Assembly (NCBI GenBank): GCA_044375975.1
Contig: JBILLQ010000002.1
Coordinates: forward strand, 1-64,000
Length of the DNA: 64,000 nt
Origin: UBA5018 sp044375975
Lineage (GTDB): Bacteria > Cyanobacteriota > Cyanobacteriia > PCC-6307 > Cyanobiaceae
Reading direction: 5' to 3'
The position numbers and the translations under genes were made by a program. Positions 1 through 9,115 of this stretch are shown here, piece by piece. How positions within the stretch are numbered: position 1 is the first letter of the stretch; each line of letters opens with the position of its first letter. A model generated the notes under the pieces. The model saw only the letters and a list, made by a program, of their open reading frames with translations. It was not told the DNA's origin and made no database searches.

Positions 1-27
1 TCGCTGCGCCCTGTGGGGGCGCAGCGA
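1..27. repeat. Perfect hairpin at window start
   Basis: Bases 1-10 are exactly complementary to 18-27 with a 7-base loop, giving a GC-rich 10-bp stem. No T-run follows on the plus strand, so a classical terminator cannot be claimed. It may terminate a gene to the left of the window or be an end of the decayed insertion sequence to the right. Confidence 0.5.
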
Positions 28-410
28 CCTTGATCACCGCCCGGGGGCCGGTGCAATAACCCCTAGCCAGCACAGACCACTTCCGCTCACAACACAAGTG
101 CGATCGGACGAGAGACTTGACAAGTCAATCGTCTCGTTTCATCGTGGGGTAACGAGGGGCATCTGCACCTCTGGAATGACAGCTCGTCATTCCACCCTGT
201 TCACCCTCTGATCAGGGCATTCGGGCCTCGGGTTTTACACCACGCAAAGGGACGCTGCCAAGGCTGACGCCTACAGCAACCAGGGCTCGCTGATGGGTAT
301 GGAGCGTTTTGTCAAACGTCACCGCAAGAAGATAATAGTGCTGCTGGGCTCACAGATCGCCAAGCAGCCGTAGGGTTCCATGTTTTGGTTGCTGCTGGCA
401 AGGTTGAATA
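28..410. other. Non-coding stretch with imperfect inverted repeats
   Basis: No convincing gene was seen. An imperfect inverted repeat covers about 109-136 (5-bp arms on each side of a mismatched centre), and a perfect 8-bp stem with a 5-base loop lies at 173-193. These may be remains of the neighbouring decayed insertion sequence or of a regulatory region; the sequence does not decide. Confidence 0.35.
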
Positions 411-1073
411 TTGAGGGCTTGGATGGCCTTCAGCAGCAGTGGATTGCGTCTCAGCCTAGTGTTAAAGATGGGGGCGGCACGCTGGTGTGTAGCCACTGGC
501 TTCAATAAAGCGGTTGGTAAAATCCTGCTGAGCTCAGTCGATGAAACCGCTTCCGGCGCAGCGAGTTTTGTCGCCAAGTTGAGCCTTTACTCCAATAGCC
601 TGGATGTGGCCTACTGTTTCGCAGAAGCCTGGCAGCTAAGCCCAGAGCATCTAAGCCAACGATACCGGCGGTAAGATCGCAACGCTGCGCCTGTAGCGGA
701 ACGCGTGACGCCAGAGGGTCTGGTGGTGCAAGCGAGAGCATTGAGTGCATCGCCCTTCCTTATCTACCTGGAACAGCGTGGCGCCGACTTCATTATCGCG
801 GTGAAACACAGTCTTCACAAGGGTTTTCAAGTGATCAAAGATCGCCTGATCTACGGAAGGAAGGCGATGCTGCAGGCCAGTAAGCGCGAGCTCAAGCAAG
901 GTCGTGACATCACCTAGACGCTGCGGGTCATGCCGGCTCCCATCTGGGTGTTGGAGAACTGGCCTGACTGGCTTGACAGCGTCATAGTGACCGCCATAAG
1001 CGGCAAAGGGAGCGGCGATGGCAAACTAACCGATTTCCAGCTCCTATCGTCAACACCCCCAATCAAGGCATAA
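411..1073 (+). pseudogene. Decayed ISAs1-like transposase
   Basis: Two open stretches in the same direction (411-674 and 705-917), and the reading after them, resemble pieces of an ISAs1/H-repeat transposase. The first contains FVAKLSLYSNSLDVAY, like the block after the DDE start in this family. The second contains GLVVQARAL and YLEQRGADFIIAVK, which match the family's 'L.ADALH... L...GADY..AVK' core, but the ADALH motif is degraded. At 915-917 an amber codon sits where the family has Trp (IT-W-TLR), and the frame continues with TLRVMPAPIWV to a stop at 1071-1073. There is no intact start, and the 3' end overlaps the ftsH stop by 11 bp in antisense. It is dead. Family assignment is by recalled motifs only. 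Confidence 0.55.
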
Positions 1074-2919
1074 CACTAGTAGCTAATAACTCCTTAAGAT
1101 CATCCCCCTCAATCACTTCCTTATCCAGGATCTTCTCAGAAATAGAGTCCAACAACGGCCGATTGTGGTGAAGGATCGCTAGCGCCCTTTCGTGAGCCCG
1201 GTCCACCAGACCTCTCACCTCTCGGTCGATCGCCTGGGCGGTGGCATCGCTGACCACTCGCCGGGGGTTGTTGTTGCCCCCCAGGAAGCGGCTGCCGCCC
1301 TGCTTGTCGTAGGCCAGGGGGCCGAGGGTTTCGCTCATGCCGTAGGTACCCACCATCTGTTCGGCGATGTCGGTGGCGCGCTGCAGATCGTTGGCGGCGC
1401 CGGTGGTTACTTCACCAAAAACGATTTCTTCGGCGCTGCGGCCCCCGAGCAGGGTGGCGATCTGGCCCTCCAGATCTTCCTTGGAATTGAGGAAGCGCTC
1501 TTCCGTGGGCAGCTGCAGGGTGTAGCCCAGGGCGCTCATGCCGCGGGGAACGATCGAGATTTTGGCCACCTTGCTGCCGCCGGGCATCAAGTGGCCCACG
1601 ATGGCGTGACCCACCTCGTGATACGCAACCACCTTCTTTTCGTCGGCTTGCAGCACCCGGCTCTTCTTCTCCAGGCCGGCCACCACCCGCTCGATCGCCT
1701 CATTTAGATCGCCCTGCTCCACGGCGGTGCGATATTGACGGGCCGCCAACAAAGCCGCCTCATTAACCAAATTGGCCAGATCCGCGCCGGCAAAACCACT
1801 GGTGGCCTGGGCGATGCGATCCAGGTCTACCGCCGGGGCAAGTTTTACCTTTTTGCCATAGATATCGAGAATCGTGCGGCGACCCGATAAGTCGGGCCGA
1901 TCCACCAGCACCTGGCGATCGAAACGACCCGGCCGCAACAGGGCGGCATCAAGGGTTTCCGGCTGGTTGGTGGCCGCCAGCACGATCACCGGCTTGTCCT
2001 TGGAGGCAAAGCCATCCATCTCGGTGAGCAGCTGGTTGAGCGTTTGTTCGCGCTCGTCGTTGCCGCCAACAACGCCCATCGAACCACCACGGCTCTTGCC
2101 GATGGCATCTAGCTCATCGATGAAAATAATGCAGGGCGCCTTCTGCTTGGCCTGTTCAAACAGGTCGCGCACCCGGGCTGCACCGGCCCCCACGAACAGC
2201 TCCACAAATTCGGAGCCAGAAATAATGAAAAAGGGCACGCTTGCTTCGCCGGCCACCGCCTTAGAAAGCAGCGTCTTGCCGGTACCGGGGGGCCCAACTA
2301 ACAAAACTCCCTTGGGGATGCGGGCGCCGATGGCGGCATAGCGCTCGGGAGTTTTAAGGAAATCAACGATCTCGGTGAGTTCGGCTTTGGCCTCATCCAC
2401 GCCGGCCACATCGGCGAAGGTAACGCGGGATTCCTCATCGGGCACATATACCTTCGCCTTGCTCTTGGTGAAGCTCAAGGCCCCCTGGGCACCGCCCATG
2501 GAGCGTCGCGCGAAGAACTGCAACACCAGGATAAAAATCAGTGGCGGCACCACCCAGCTCAGGGCCGTACTAATAAAGCTGGGCCGCTTTGGTGGTGCGG
2601 CGGCAAACTCAACGCCATGATCTTCCAGGCGCTGCGGTAACTCCATATCGAAGATTGGCGTGGTGGCCAATACGGTGGGAGCTCCTTCCGCCGGCGCCTC
2701 ATTCAGCTCATAGCGAATTTGATCTGAAGTAATAAATGCCCGCCGCACATTGTTGTCATTCACCTGGTCGATGAACAGCGAATAGGGCACGCGCGGCACC
2801 TGGTTGGCCGGATTCGGCAGGAAGTTGCTGAACAGCAGCAACACCCCTACGCCGATCAAAATTAAGTTGATCAGGCCGGCGCGCCGGTTGGGTTTGTTCT
2901 CGTCCTGGCGTATGGGCAT
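1063..2919 (-). CDS. ftsH: ATP-dependent zinc metalloprotease FtsH
   Basis: Membrane-anchored AAA+ protease that degrades damaged or unneeded membrane proteins; in cyanobacteria this includes photosystem subunits. The 618-residue product has an N-terminal membrane helix at about 15-33 and a second at about 119-136. Walker A GPPGTGKT lies at 209-216, Walker B IIFIDELD near 264-271, and the zinc-binding HEVGH at 434-438. The C-terminus is complete. An open frame extends upstream to 3018, but the ATG at 2919 (MPIRQDENKPNRRAG) matches the start I recall for picocyanobacterial homologues and leaves about 80 bp to the divergent SRAP gene. Which cyanobacterial FtsH paralogue this is cannot be settled from the sequence alone. 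Confidence 0.95.
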   Translation of the reverse strand: MPIRQDENKPNRRAGLINLILIGVGVLLLFSNFLPNPANQVPRVPYSLFIDQVNDNNVRRAFITSDQIRYELNEAPAEGAPTVLATTPIFDMELPQRLEDHGVEFAAAPPKRPSFISTALSWVVPPLIFILVLQFFARRSMGGAQGALSFTKSKAKVYVPDEESRVTFADVAGVDEAKAELTEIVDFLKTPERYAAIGARIPKGVLLVGPPGTGKTLLSKAVAGEASVPFFIISGSEFVELFVGAGAARVRDLFEQAKQKAPCIIFIDELDAIGKSRGGSMGVVGGNDEREQTLNQLLTEMDGFASKDKPVIVLAATNQPETLDAALLRPGRFDRQVLVDRPDLSGRRTILDIYGKKVKLAPAVDLDRIAQATSGFAGADLANLVNEAALLAARQYRTAVEQGDLNEAIERVVAGLEKKSRVLQADEKKVVAYHEVGHAIVGHLMPGGSKVAKISIVPRGMSALGYTLQLPTEERFLNSKEDLEGQIATLLGGRSAEEIVFGEVTTGAANDLQRATDIAEQMVGTYGMSETLGPLAYDKQGGSRFLGGNNNPRRVVSDATAQAIDREVRGLVDRAHERALAILHHNRPLLDSISEKILDKEVIEGDDLKELLATSVMP

Positions 2920-2999
2920 GGCGAGCGGGCCACGGATTGGACCCAAACTAAGGGGGTGCTCCCTGCTGCCGATCTGGCGGAGAACCGAACGTATCAAGC

Positions 3000-3635
3000 A
3001 TGTGCGGCAGTTTTTCACTCACCAGCAGCCTTGAGCGGCTGCAACCCCGGCTGCGGGGCGGTCTGCCCCCGGGCCTCTCCAGCCATTACAGCGGCCGCGA
3101 TCAGGTGCTGCCGGGGCAGCCGCTGCTGCTCTGCCGCCAGGATCAGGGCCGCCTGGAGACCGCCCTGGCCCTCTGGGGCCTGCTGCCGGCCTGGGCCCGC
3201 GATCCCAGCGCCGCCCGCCGCTCAATTCTTGCCCGCAGCGAAACCGTGGCGGAAAAGGCCAGTTTTCGCGGCCCCTGGCGCCATCACCGCGCCCTGGTGC
3301 CCGCCGATGCCTTTTTCGAGAAAGGGCGCCGCTTTGGCCGCCGCGATGGCCAACCCTTCTGGCTCGGGGGCCTCTGGGAGCGCTGGCTCGGTGCGGACGG
3401 CAGCGAATTTGACAGCTGCTGCCTGCTCACCACCGCCGCCAACGCCCTGGTGGCCCCAGTCCATCCCCGCATGCCGGTGGTAATCGCCGACCACCAGGCA
3501 GAAGCCTGGCTAATGGCTCAAGATGGCCCCGCCCTGAGGGCGCTGCAGCCGCTGCTGGCGTCCTGGGATCCGGCCGCCTGGCAGTTGATCCCAGCGGCTG
3601 GCGCTCACGCCTCTCGCCAACTGAGTCTTTTGTAG
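3000..3635 (+). CDS. SRAP-family (YedK/HMCES) abasic-site protein
   Basis: SOS response-associated peptidase family protein of 211 residues. Homologues cross-link abasic sites in single-stranded DNA through Cys2, exposed when Met1 is removed. It begins MCG, so the catalytic Cys is in place. The family blocks are visible: ARSETVAEK (conserved Glu), RALVPADAFFEK, and HPRMPVVI with the conserved His. The usual MCGR start reads MCGS here. It is divergent from ftsH with a spacer of about 80 bp that probably carries both promoters. No LexA box was recognised. Confidence 0.9.
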   Translation: MCGSFSLTSSLERLQPRLRGGLPPGLSSHYSGRDQVLPGQPLLLCRQDQGRLETALALWGLLPAWARDPSAARRSILARSETVAEKASFRGPWRHHRALVPADAFFEKGRRFGRRDGQPFWLGGLWERWLGADGSEFDSCCLLTTAANALVAPVHPRMPVVIADHQAEAWLMAQDGPALRALQPLLASWDPAAWQLIPAAGAHASRQLSLL

Positions 3636-3794
3636 TGCTCTATTGGCTGTAACGCTCTTTTAGCTAAACTATTTTTGGTCACTTCGAAAAATTGGCCATT
3701 CGATTTCCGCGAGTCAAGGATAAGCAAGTTGCCAGCAGGTTTCTGGCGCCCTGAAATCGCTGAGATTTAGGATTTCCGATCTGCCCTTTAGCTA

Positions 3795-3842
3795 GGCCCG
3801 TTTCGCTAGACCGGTTCAGCTAGACCAGTTCAGCTAGACAAG
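3795..3842. repeat. Short tandem repeat upstream of the Nif11-like gene
   Basis: Three imperfect copies of a roughly 13-14-bp unit containing GCTAGACC.GTTCA precede the Nif11-like gene by about 35 bp, in the 240-bp spacer after the SRAP gene. It is one of several short arrays in the window. No promoter was identified with confidence in the spacer. Confidence 0.6.
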
Positions 3843-3876
3843 ACCCTCCCTTTCCCCCAACGGAGCCGCCCAGCAG

Positions 3877-4122
3877 ATGAGCCTCGAGCAACTCGACGCC
3901 TTTATCGCCCACGCCCAGCAGCAGCCCGAACTCCAGATCAAGCTGCAGCAGCCCCTAGACCTGGAGGAATTCCTGGCCCTGGCCCAGGGCGCTGGCTATC
4001 CCCTTCAAGAAAGCGACGTGATCGCCGCCCAGCTGCGTCAGGAGCAACAGCTCAGCGATTCCGAGCTGCAGCACCGCGCTGGCCTGGAAGCCCGCAAACT
4101 GCGCAATTTCATCCTGGCCTGA
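3877..4122 (+). CDS. Nif11-like domain small protein
   Basis: An 81-residue protein matching the Nif11-like pattern (TIGR03798-type): SLEQL..FI at the start, a PELQ.KLQ segment, then LEEFLALAQGAGYPL. Nif11 domains occur in nitrogen-fixation gene neighbourhoods and as leader regions of ribosomally made peptides. No double-glycine or other leader cleavage motif is visible, there is no Cys-rich core after the domain, and no modification enzyme is adjacent, so a peptide-precursor role is not supported. It is followed 50 bp later by a DUF427 gene on the same strand, possibly co-transcribed. Function unknown. Confidence 0.75.
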   Translation: MSLEQLDAFIAHAQQQPELQIKLQQPLDLEEFLALAQGAGYPLQESDVIAAQLRQEQQLSDSELQHRAGLEARKLRNFILA

Positions 4123-4172
4123 TTGGCTGCCTTTTACTGGACAGCCCGGGCCTAAGCGATCCCCTCTCCCCC

Positions 4173-4661
4173 ATGGCCAGCCCAGAGCGCGTCTGCGACT
4201 ACCCCCGGCCCCCCGCCCTGGTGGCCAGCGAAGAGCACATCCGGGTGGAGGCCCTCGGCCAGTTGTTCTGCGACAGCCGCCGCTGCCTGCGGGTGCTGGA
4301 GACCTTCCACCCACCCACCTATTACCTGCCCCCAGCAGATCTGCGGCTCAACCTGCTGCTGCCCGTTAGCGGCGGCAGTTACTGCGAGTGGAAGGGCATC
4401 GCCAGCTATTACGACCTGGTGGTGGATCCCGGCCTGGCCAGCGAGCGCCGCCTGCGCCGGGCCGCCTGGAGCTATCACCAGCCCAGCCCCGCCTATGGCG
4501 CCCTCGCCGGTTGGTTTGCTGTTTATCCGGCCTTGATGGATGGCTGCTGGCTCGATGGCGAACGAATCACTGCTCAACCCGGCGGCTTCTATGGCGGCTG
4601 GATCAGCTCAAAAGTGCTGGGCCCCTTCAAGGGCGATCCCCTGCATCCAGAACTGATTTAA
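4173..4661 (+). CDS. DUF427 domain protein
   Basis: A 162-residue protein of the DUF427 family, a small beta-rich fold of unknown biochemical role. Diagnostic stretches are VEALGQLFCDS near the N-terminus, PPTYYLPP, the YCEWKGIASYYD block, and a C-terminal GGFYGGWISSKVLGPFKG. It is complete and has no signal peptide or membrane helix. Its last 4 bases overlap the end of the convergent ribD gene. No function is proposed beyond the family. Confidence 0.85.
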   Translation: MASPERVCDYPRPPALVASEEHIRVEALGQLFCDSRRCLRVLETFHPPTYYLPPADLRLNLLLPVSGGSYCEWKGIASYYDLVVDPGLASERRLRRAAWSYHQPSPAYGALAGWFAVYPALMDGCWLDGERITAQPGGFYGGWISSKVLGPFKGDPLHPELI

Positions 4662-5776
4662 GCGTTGGCCGGGGGCTGTCCAGCGGGGGGCTGTTCAGCG
4701 GGGGGTTGCAGCCGCCAGAGCCAGTCTGGCCCGAGCGCCTCGGGGGGCTGGCTGCGCCACTCAGGCAGCTGCTCCATGGCGGTGAAACCGAGCTCCCCCA
4801 GGGGGGTGCGGGCCGGCAGTCCGCCGAGGATTTTTGGTGCGATCACCGCCGCCAGCTCCTGCACACAACCCTGGCGCAGGGCCGTGCTGGCCAACTCCGG
4901 GCCGCATTCCCACAGCACCTGGTTGATGCCCCGGCGGGCCAAGGCCTCCAGCAGCGTCCCCGGTTCGCAGGGCTCTAGCAGCAGCCTTTCAACGCCGAGG
5001 CCATCGAGCTGGAACCGCCGCCGCCCCGGCGCCGCCAGGCCATGAACCACCAGGGTGGGGGCCAGATCTGTCTGCCACAGCTTCGCCCCTGGCGGCAGGT
5101 CGAGGCTGCGGCTGAAAACCACCCGCAACGGTTCGGGGCTCCGCCGCCCCCGGGAGGTGAGCAGCGGATCGTCGGCGCGCACCGTGCCGCCACCGACGAT
5201 CACGGCGTCACAGCGGGCCCGCAGCTGCTGCACCCATTCCCTGGCGGCGGGGCCGCTGATCCACTGGCTGACGCCATTGGGCAGGGCGGTGCGGCCATCC
5301 AGACTCATCGCCCACTTCAAAATTGCGTAGGGCCTGCCGGTGGCGATGCGGTGCACAAAGGCGCGATTGAGCGCCTGGGCCTCCGCCCCGCACACCCCCT
5401 CGATCACCTCCAGTCCCGCCGCCCGCAGCTCGGCGATGCCCTGGCCCGCCACCAGCGGATTGGGATCGGCCATGGCCAGCACCACCCGGGCGATGCCGGC
5501 GGCGATCACCGCCCGGCTGCAGGGGGGCGTGCGGCCCTGGTGGCAGCAGGGTTCCAGCGTCACAACTAATGTGCCGCCCCGGGCCCGTTCGCCGGCCTGG
5601 GCCAGGGCCCCCAGCTCTGCATGGGCCTCGCCGGCCCTGGCGTGGTAGCCCTCTCCCACCAGCTCGCCATCGGCGGCGAGCACCAGGGCGCCCACCATCG
5701 GATTGGGGCTGGTGCGGCCGGCGCCCAGGGCCGCCAATTGCAGGGCCCGCCGCATCCAGGGTCGCCAGATCGCCAC
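4658..5776 (-). CDS. ribD: Bifunctional riboflavin biosynthesis protein RibD
   Basis: Diaminohydroxyphosphoribosylaminopyrimidine deaminase / 5-amino-6-(5-phosphoribosylamino)uracil reductase, two steps of riboflavin synthesis. The N-terminal deaminase shows HAE (about residues 52-54) and PCC...GRTPPC (about 76-86), the zinc ligands and catalytic Glu. The C-terminal reductase begins near KWAMSLDGRTAL and has VGGGTVRADDPLLTSR. The open frame runs up to 6055, but that part overlaps the DUF3122 gene. I chose the GTG at 5776 (VAIWRPWMRRAL), with the ATG at 5755 as the alternative. The tail has a short glutamine-proline repeat. Riboflavin synthase (ribE) lies 16 kb away, not in an operon with it. 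Confidence 0.92.
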   Translation of the reverse strand: MAIWRPWMRRALQLAALGAGRTSPNPMVGALVLAADGELVGEGYHARAGEAHAELGALAQAGERARGGTLVVTLEPCCHQGRTPPCSRAVIAAGIARVVLAMADPNPLVAGQGIAELRAAGLEVIEGVCGAEAQALNRAFVHRIATGRPYAILKWAMSLDGRTALPNGVSQWISGPAAREWVQQLRARCDAVIVGGGTVRADDPLLTSRGRRSPEPLRVVFSRSLDLPPGAKLWQTDLAPTLVVHGLAAPGRRRFQLDGLGVERLLLEPCEPGTLLEALARRGINQVLWECGPELASTALRQGCVQELAAVIAPKILGGLPARTPLGELGFTAMEQLPEWRSQPPEALGPDWLWRLQPPAEQPPAGQPPANA

Positions 5777-5847
5777 TGCGGCGTCGTTGGCCGCAGGGCT
5801 AACGGGAAAACTGAAGGGGGAACTCAATTGATAACTCAAGGGATAAC

Positions 5848-6387
5848 TCAATCTGGGGCGGTGGGCAGGCTGCGCCACTCCATCACCACAAAAGGTGGCA
5901 CCGGCAGCTCGGTGAACACGCCGGGCAATCGCAACCGCAATGGCCGGTTTTGCTGTAGGTCGGCCAGCAGCGGCGCCAGGTCGAACTCCGCCGCCGCCGA
6001 CCGGCCATCGCCGGCCAGTTGGGGATTGGCCAGGGTGAGGTCGCTGAGCTGCCAACTGCTGCGGCCACTGCTCACCAGCAGGGCCGTGGGGTGATCGAGG
6101 CGCACCTTGCCGGGATAGCCCACGATGCGCAGCAGCAGCGGCCCCCCCGGCGGCCCCTGGCGGTAGGCCACCAGTTGCCAGGTTTGGTAATCGAGATCAC
6201 GCAGGCTTTCCAAACTGCGCACCACCGCCACGCCGTTTTCATCGGCATGCCGGTGCAGCTGGGCCGCGGCCTCACCCGGCAGCCCCAGCCATAGCAACAG
6301 CACCAACCCACAGGCCAACAAACCGCGCAAAACAGTGGCCAATCCCTGGCCGCCGCAGCGATAGAGGCCCCGATAGTCGCCCCTCAT
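5848..6387 (-). CDS. DUF3122 exported protein
   Basis: A 179-residue protein with an N-terminal hydrophobic segment (LLACGLVLLLWLGL) followed by GEAAAQ, a likely signal peptide cleaved after Ala. The exported part matches the cyanobacterial DUF3122 pattern: a SLESLRDLDYQTWQLVAYR block, then LLRIVGYPG, and VVMEWRSL near the end. The start was set at 6387 because its ATG overlaps the upstream glycosidase stop (ATGA), which suggests translational coupling; the open frame continues to 6453 inside that gene. Function unknown. The tie to a GH116 enzyme may mean they act together, but that is inference. Confidence 0.8.
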   Translation of the reverse strand: MRGDYRGLYRCGGQGLATVLRGLLACGLVLLLWLGLPGEAAAQLHRHADENGVAVVRSLESLRDLDYQTWQLVAYRQGPPGGPLLLRIVGYPGKVRLDHPTALLVSSGRSSWQLSDLTLANPQLAGDGRSAAAEFDLAPLLADLQQNRPLRLRLPGVFTELPVPPFVVMEWRSLPTAPD

Positions 6388-8951
6388 GGCCCCTGACCGC
6401 TGGCGGGGCGCTCGGCCCCGGGAATCGGCTGCCAATTTGTATGGGTGGCCCACAGGGCCCAGATCGCCATCGCCCGCAGGTAGTGGCAGGCGCGGAAGGT
6501 ATTTACCGCTGTGATCGCCTCGGGGGTGCGGAATTGGAGGCCGCCGCTATACACCTGGTCCACCACCGCCGTGCAAATCGCCAGGGCGGTGGTCGTATCG
6601 CCCATCAAGCGGTAGTAGGCGGCCAGCCCGAAATTGATGCCGGTCCATACCTCCAGGGGGTGGGTGCCATTGGGATCGAGCGGCGTGCCATCGCGCCGCA
6701 GGCCATTGGCCACCCCCAGCCGACCGCCGGCAAAGGCTTCAAAACAGGCCTCTTTTATTGCCCCTAGCGCCGAGCGGCTGCGCTCATCGCTCACCACCGG
6801 TGGCAAGCCCAACAGGCGTGCATAAAAGTCGCCGCAGAGCTGGTCGGCCATCACCACCGGCGTGCCGCTTTCGGCATCGATGTTGTAGTACTCGCCATTC
6901 CAGAGCAGGCGATCGAAATTGGCGCGGCTCAACTCCAGCCAGCCACCAAATTGGCGCTGCTCTCCACTGGTATCCAGCCCCAGCTCCAGCTGCAGCCGCT
7001 GGCCCATGGCCAGGCCCGCCTCCAGGGCGGCGATCCACAGGGCGCCGCAGTAGGCGCTTACCCCCCGCAGCGGCCAGTCGTCGAAGGTTTGATCCGGGGC
7101 GCCGCCGTTGTCGGGCAGCCCGTCGCCGTTGATGTCGAAATTGTGCAAATAGCGCAGGGCGGTCACCGCCGCCGGCCAGCAGTCGGCCAGGAAGCGCAGA
7201 TCCTCGCCGCCGGGGGCCAGGCGGAAACTGCGCCACACCTGCAGCACAAAATCACTGGCCAGGTCTTTCCAGAGGTTGCAGTCTTGATATGCGGTGTAGT
7301 TGGTGGCGTCGAAGGGACGCTCGTTGGGGGCCCCCAGGTCGTGGGGGGTGGCCCCGGCCAGCTTGCGGGCGGCCTCGACGCGGCCGCGCCCCTGGGTGAA
7401 ATACCAGCCGATCGGCCGGGGCGTGGGGTCGCTGGCCGGAATCGCCCGGGCGAAGCTGCGCAATACGGCCTTGTCCAGTTCAGGCCAGAGCTGCAGCAGG
7501 CCAAAGGAGCCGTAAAGCCGCACGTCGAGGCTTTCGTACCAGGCGTAATCGAGGCACTCCAACACCCCGAAGCGGCCCACGGGATCGCCGGGGCCAGCGG
7601 CGGTCCAGAGGCTGCCGCCGCTGGCCAGGTCGTAGAGCTCGTTGAACAGGGCCATCCGCAGCGGCTCGGGCAGGTCGGAGCGCTCCAACACCGGCCGCTG
7701 CCAGCTGTCTATTTGCTGGCGCCAACTGGGCCAATCCGCCAGCGCCTCGGCGGCAATGGCGGCGGCGTTGTCGCCGCTGGCCCCGAAGAAATCGGTGTAG
7801 CGGCGCAGGGCGCCACTGCCGCTGGCAAAGCTGGTCTGGGGTAGATCCCAGCTGATCACCAGGGGGATCTCAACGCTGGCGCCGGGCTCCAGCCGCAGCC
7901 GCAGGGCCAGGGCGGCACTGGCTGGATCCCCGTCGCCGCTGGGGCGATCGTCATTGCTGTTGGCAATCGAGCCGTCGCGGGCAAACGACTGCCAAAGTTC
8001 GGCGCCATCGCCACTCGGATCCCAGCGACTGCAGCGCAGGATCTCCAGCCGCGACAGTCCCTGGCCGGCATTGGCCTCGGCCAGGGCCGCCTCATCCGGC
8101 AGGGCCAGGCACCACTGGCCCTGGCCTTCTGCGATCGGCAGATCCCGCTCGCCGTCGAGCAGCAACCCCTTGAGACCCGGCCGATCCACCCAGCTGTTGC
8201 GATGCAGTCGCGTGCGACCGATGGCCGGCACATAGCGATGTTCGGGGCTGCCGTCGTCGCGGAACTCAACGGCGGCGCTGGGGTCGGTGTTGGTGAACCA
8301 GCCGGTGGTGTTGCGCCAGCTCAACAGCAGCGATAGATCCAGGGGGGCGGGGCCGGGGTTGGCGAGCCGCCAGCGGAACACCGCCACCGGATAGCTGGTG
8401 CGGCGATAGTCGCCGGGCAGGATTGGACTAAATGCTTCGCAGCTCAGCTCCGCCCGGTAAACGTTGCGGTAATCGAACCAGCTGAGCGGATAGCGGGCGC
8501 TGTAACTGCCGGTGTCTAGTTCCGCCGTGCTGGCCGGATACCACTGCCAGGCCGATAGCGGCTGCCGATCGCCCCTGGCTTTTAGCTCGTCAATGGCACT
8601 GGCGGGAATCTCCGGTTGGGTGGCCAGGGCGTAGGCGCGGCTCTGGTCGCCATCGGATTCGTACAGGGCGAACTGGCAATCCGGCAGCTGGCCATACCAG
8701 TGCTCGCCACCATCCAGGTGCCAGAGATTGAAGTCGCCCCTGGAGCTGCGGCCCAGGCAACCGGCACCAAAGCCCCCCAGGGGTGCCCCATGCCAGGGCC
8801 CATCATCGAGGTTGCTGGCGTAACGCACGGTGTAGGGCTGCTCCCAGCCCATCCCGATCGGCCGCGACCAGCTGGCCGGCGGCGCTGGCTTGGAGCGGTC
8901 GGAACCGCGGCGCATCAGCTCCTGGAGTGCCCGCAGGCCCGGCAGGGTCAT
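6384..8951 (-). CDS. GH116 family glycoside hydrolase (GBA2-like)
   Basis: An 855-residue relative of non-lysosomal glucosylceramidase GBA2 and bacterial GH116 beta-glucosidases. The N-terminal GBA2 domain has the family block APLGGFGAGCLGRSSRGDF. The C-terminal (alpha/alpha)6 catalytic domain has LECLDYAWYESLDVRLYGSF, where the family carries the nucleophile Glu, and GAPDQTFDDW followed by SAYCGALW, where it carries the acid/base Asp. No signal peptide is evident, so a cytoplasmic role is likely. The substrate cannot be read from sequence; beta-glucosides, including glucolipids, are plausible. Its stop overlaps the DUF3122 start. Confidence 0.9.
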   Translation of the reverse strand: MTLPGLRALQELMRRGSDRSKPAPPASWSRPIGMGWEQPYTVRYASNLDDGPWHGAPLGGFGAGCLGRSSRGDFNLWHLDGGEHWYGQLPDCQFALYESDGDQSRAYALATQPEIPASAIDELKARGDRQPLSAWQWYPASTAELDTGSYSARYPLSWFDYRNVYRAELSCEAFSPILPGDYRRTSYPVAVFRWRLANPGPAPLDLSLLLSWRNTTGWFTNTDPSAAVEFRDDGSPEHRYVPAIGRTRLHRNSWVDRPGLKGLLLDGERDLPIAEGQGQWCLALPDEAALAEANAGQGLSRLEILRCSRWDPSGDGAELWQSFARDGSIANSNDDRPSGDGDPASAALALRLRLEPGASVEIPLVISWDLPQTSFASGSGALRRYTDFFGASGDNAAAIAAEALADWPSWRQQIDSWQRPVLERSDLPEPLRMALFNELYDLASGGSLWTAAGPGDPVGRFGVLECLDYAWYESLDVRLYGSFGLLQLWPELDKAVLRSFARAIPASDPTPRPIGWYFTQGRGRVEAARKLAGATPHDLGAPNERPFDATNYTAYQDCNLWKDLASDFVLQVWRSFRLAPGGEDLRFLADCWPAAVTALRYLHNFDINGDGLPDNGGAPDQTFDDWPLRGVSAYCGALWIAALEAGLAMGQRLQLELGLDTSGEQRQFGGWLELSRANFDRLLWNGEYYNIDAESGTPVVMADQLCGDFYARLLGLPPVVSDERSRSALGAIKEACFEAFAGGRLGVANGLRRDGTPLDPNGTHPLEVWTGINFGLAAYYRLMGDTTTALAICTAVVDQVYSGGLQFRTPEAITAVNTFRACHYLRAMAIWALWATHTNWQPIPGAERPASGQGP

Positions 8952-9115
8952 GGCTGAACGGCAGCGAAGCCAAGCATCGCACCGCCTCAGCGCCCACGGG
9001 CGCTTTTATGTTTTAAACCCTCTGGCGGCGGGTTGTTCAATGCCAGGCGCTAGGGCGATAGCCCCGCTGGCATTAGATCTCCAGCAAGCCCTATTCATCT
9101 AGAACCCGATTGCGG

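Noticed and set aside
5777..6055. Longer N-terminus for RibD
   Set aside because: The extra frame overlaps the DUF3122 coding sequence and has no family similarity.
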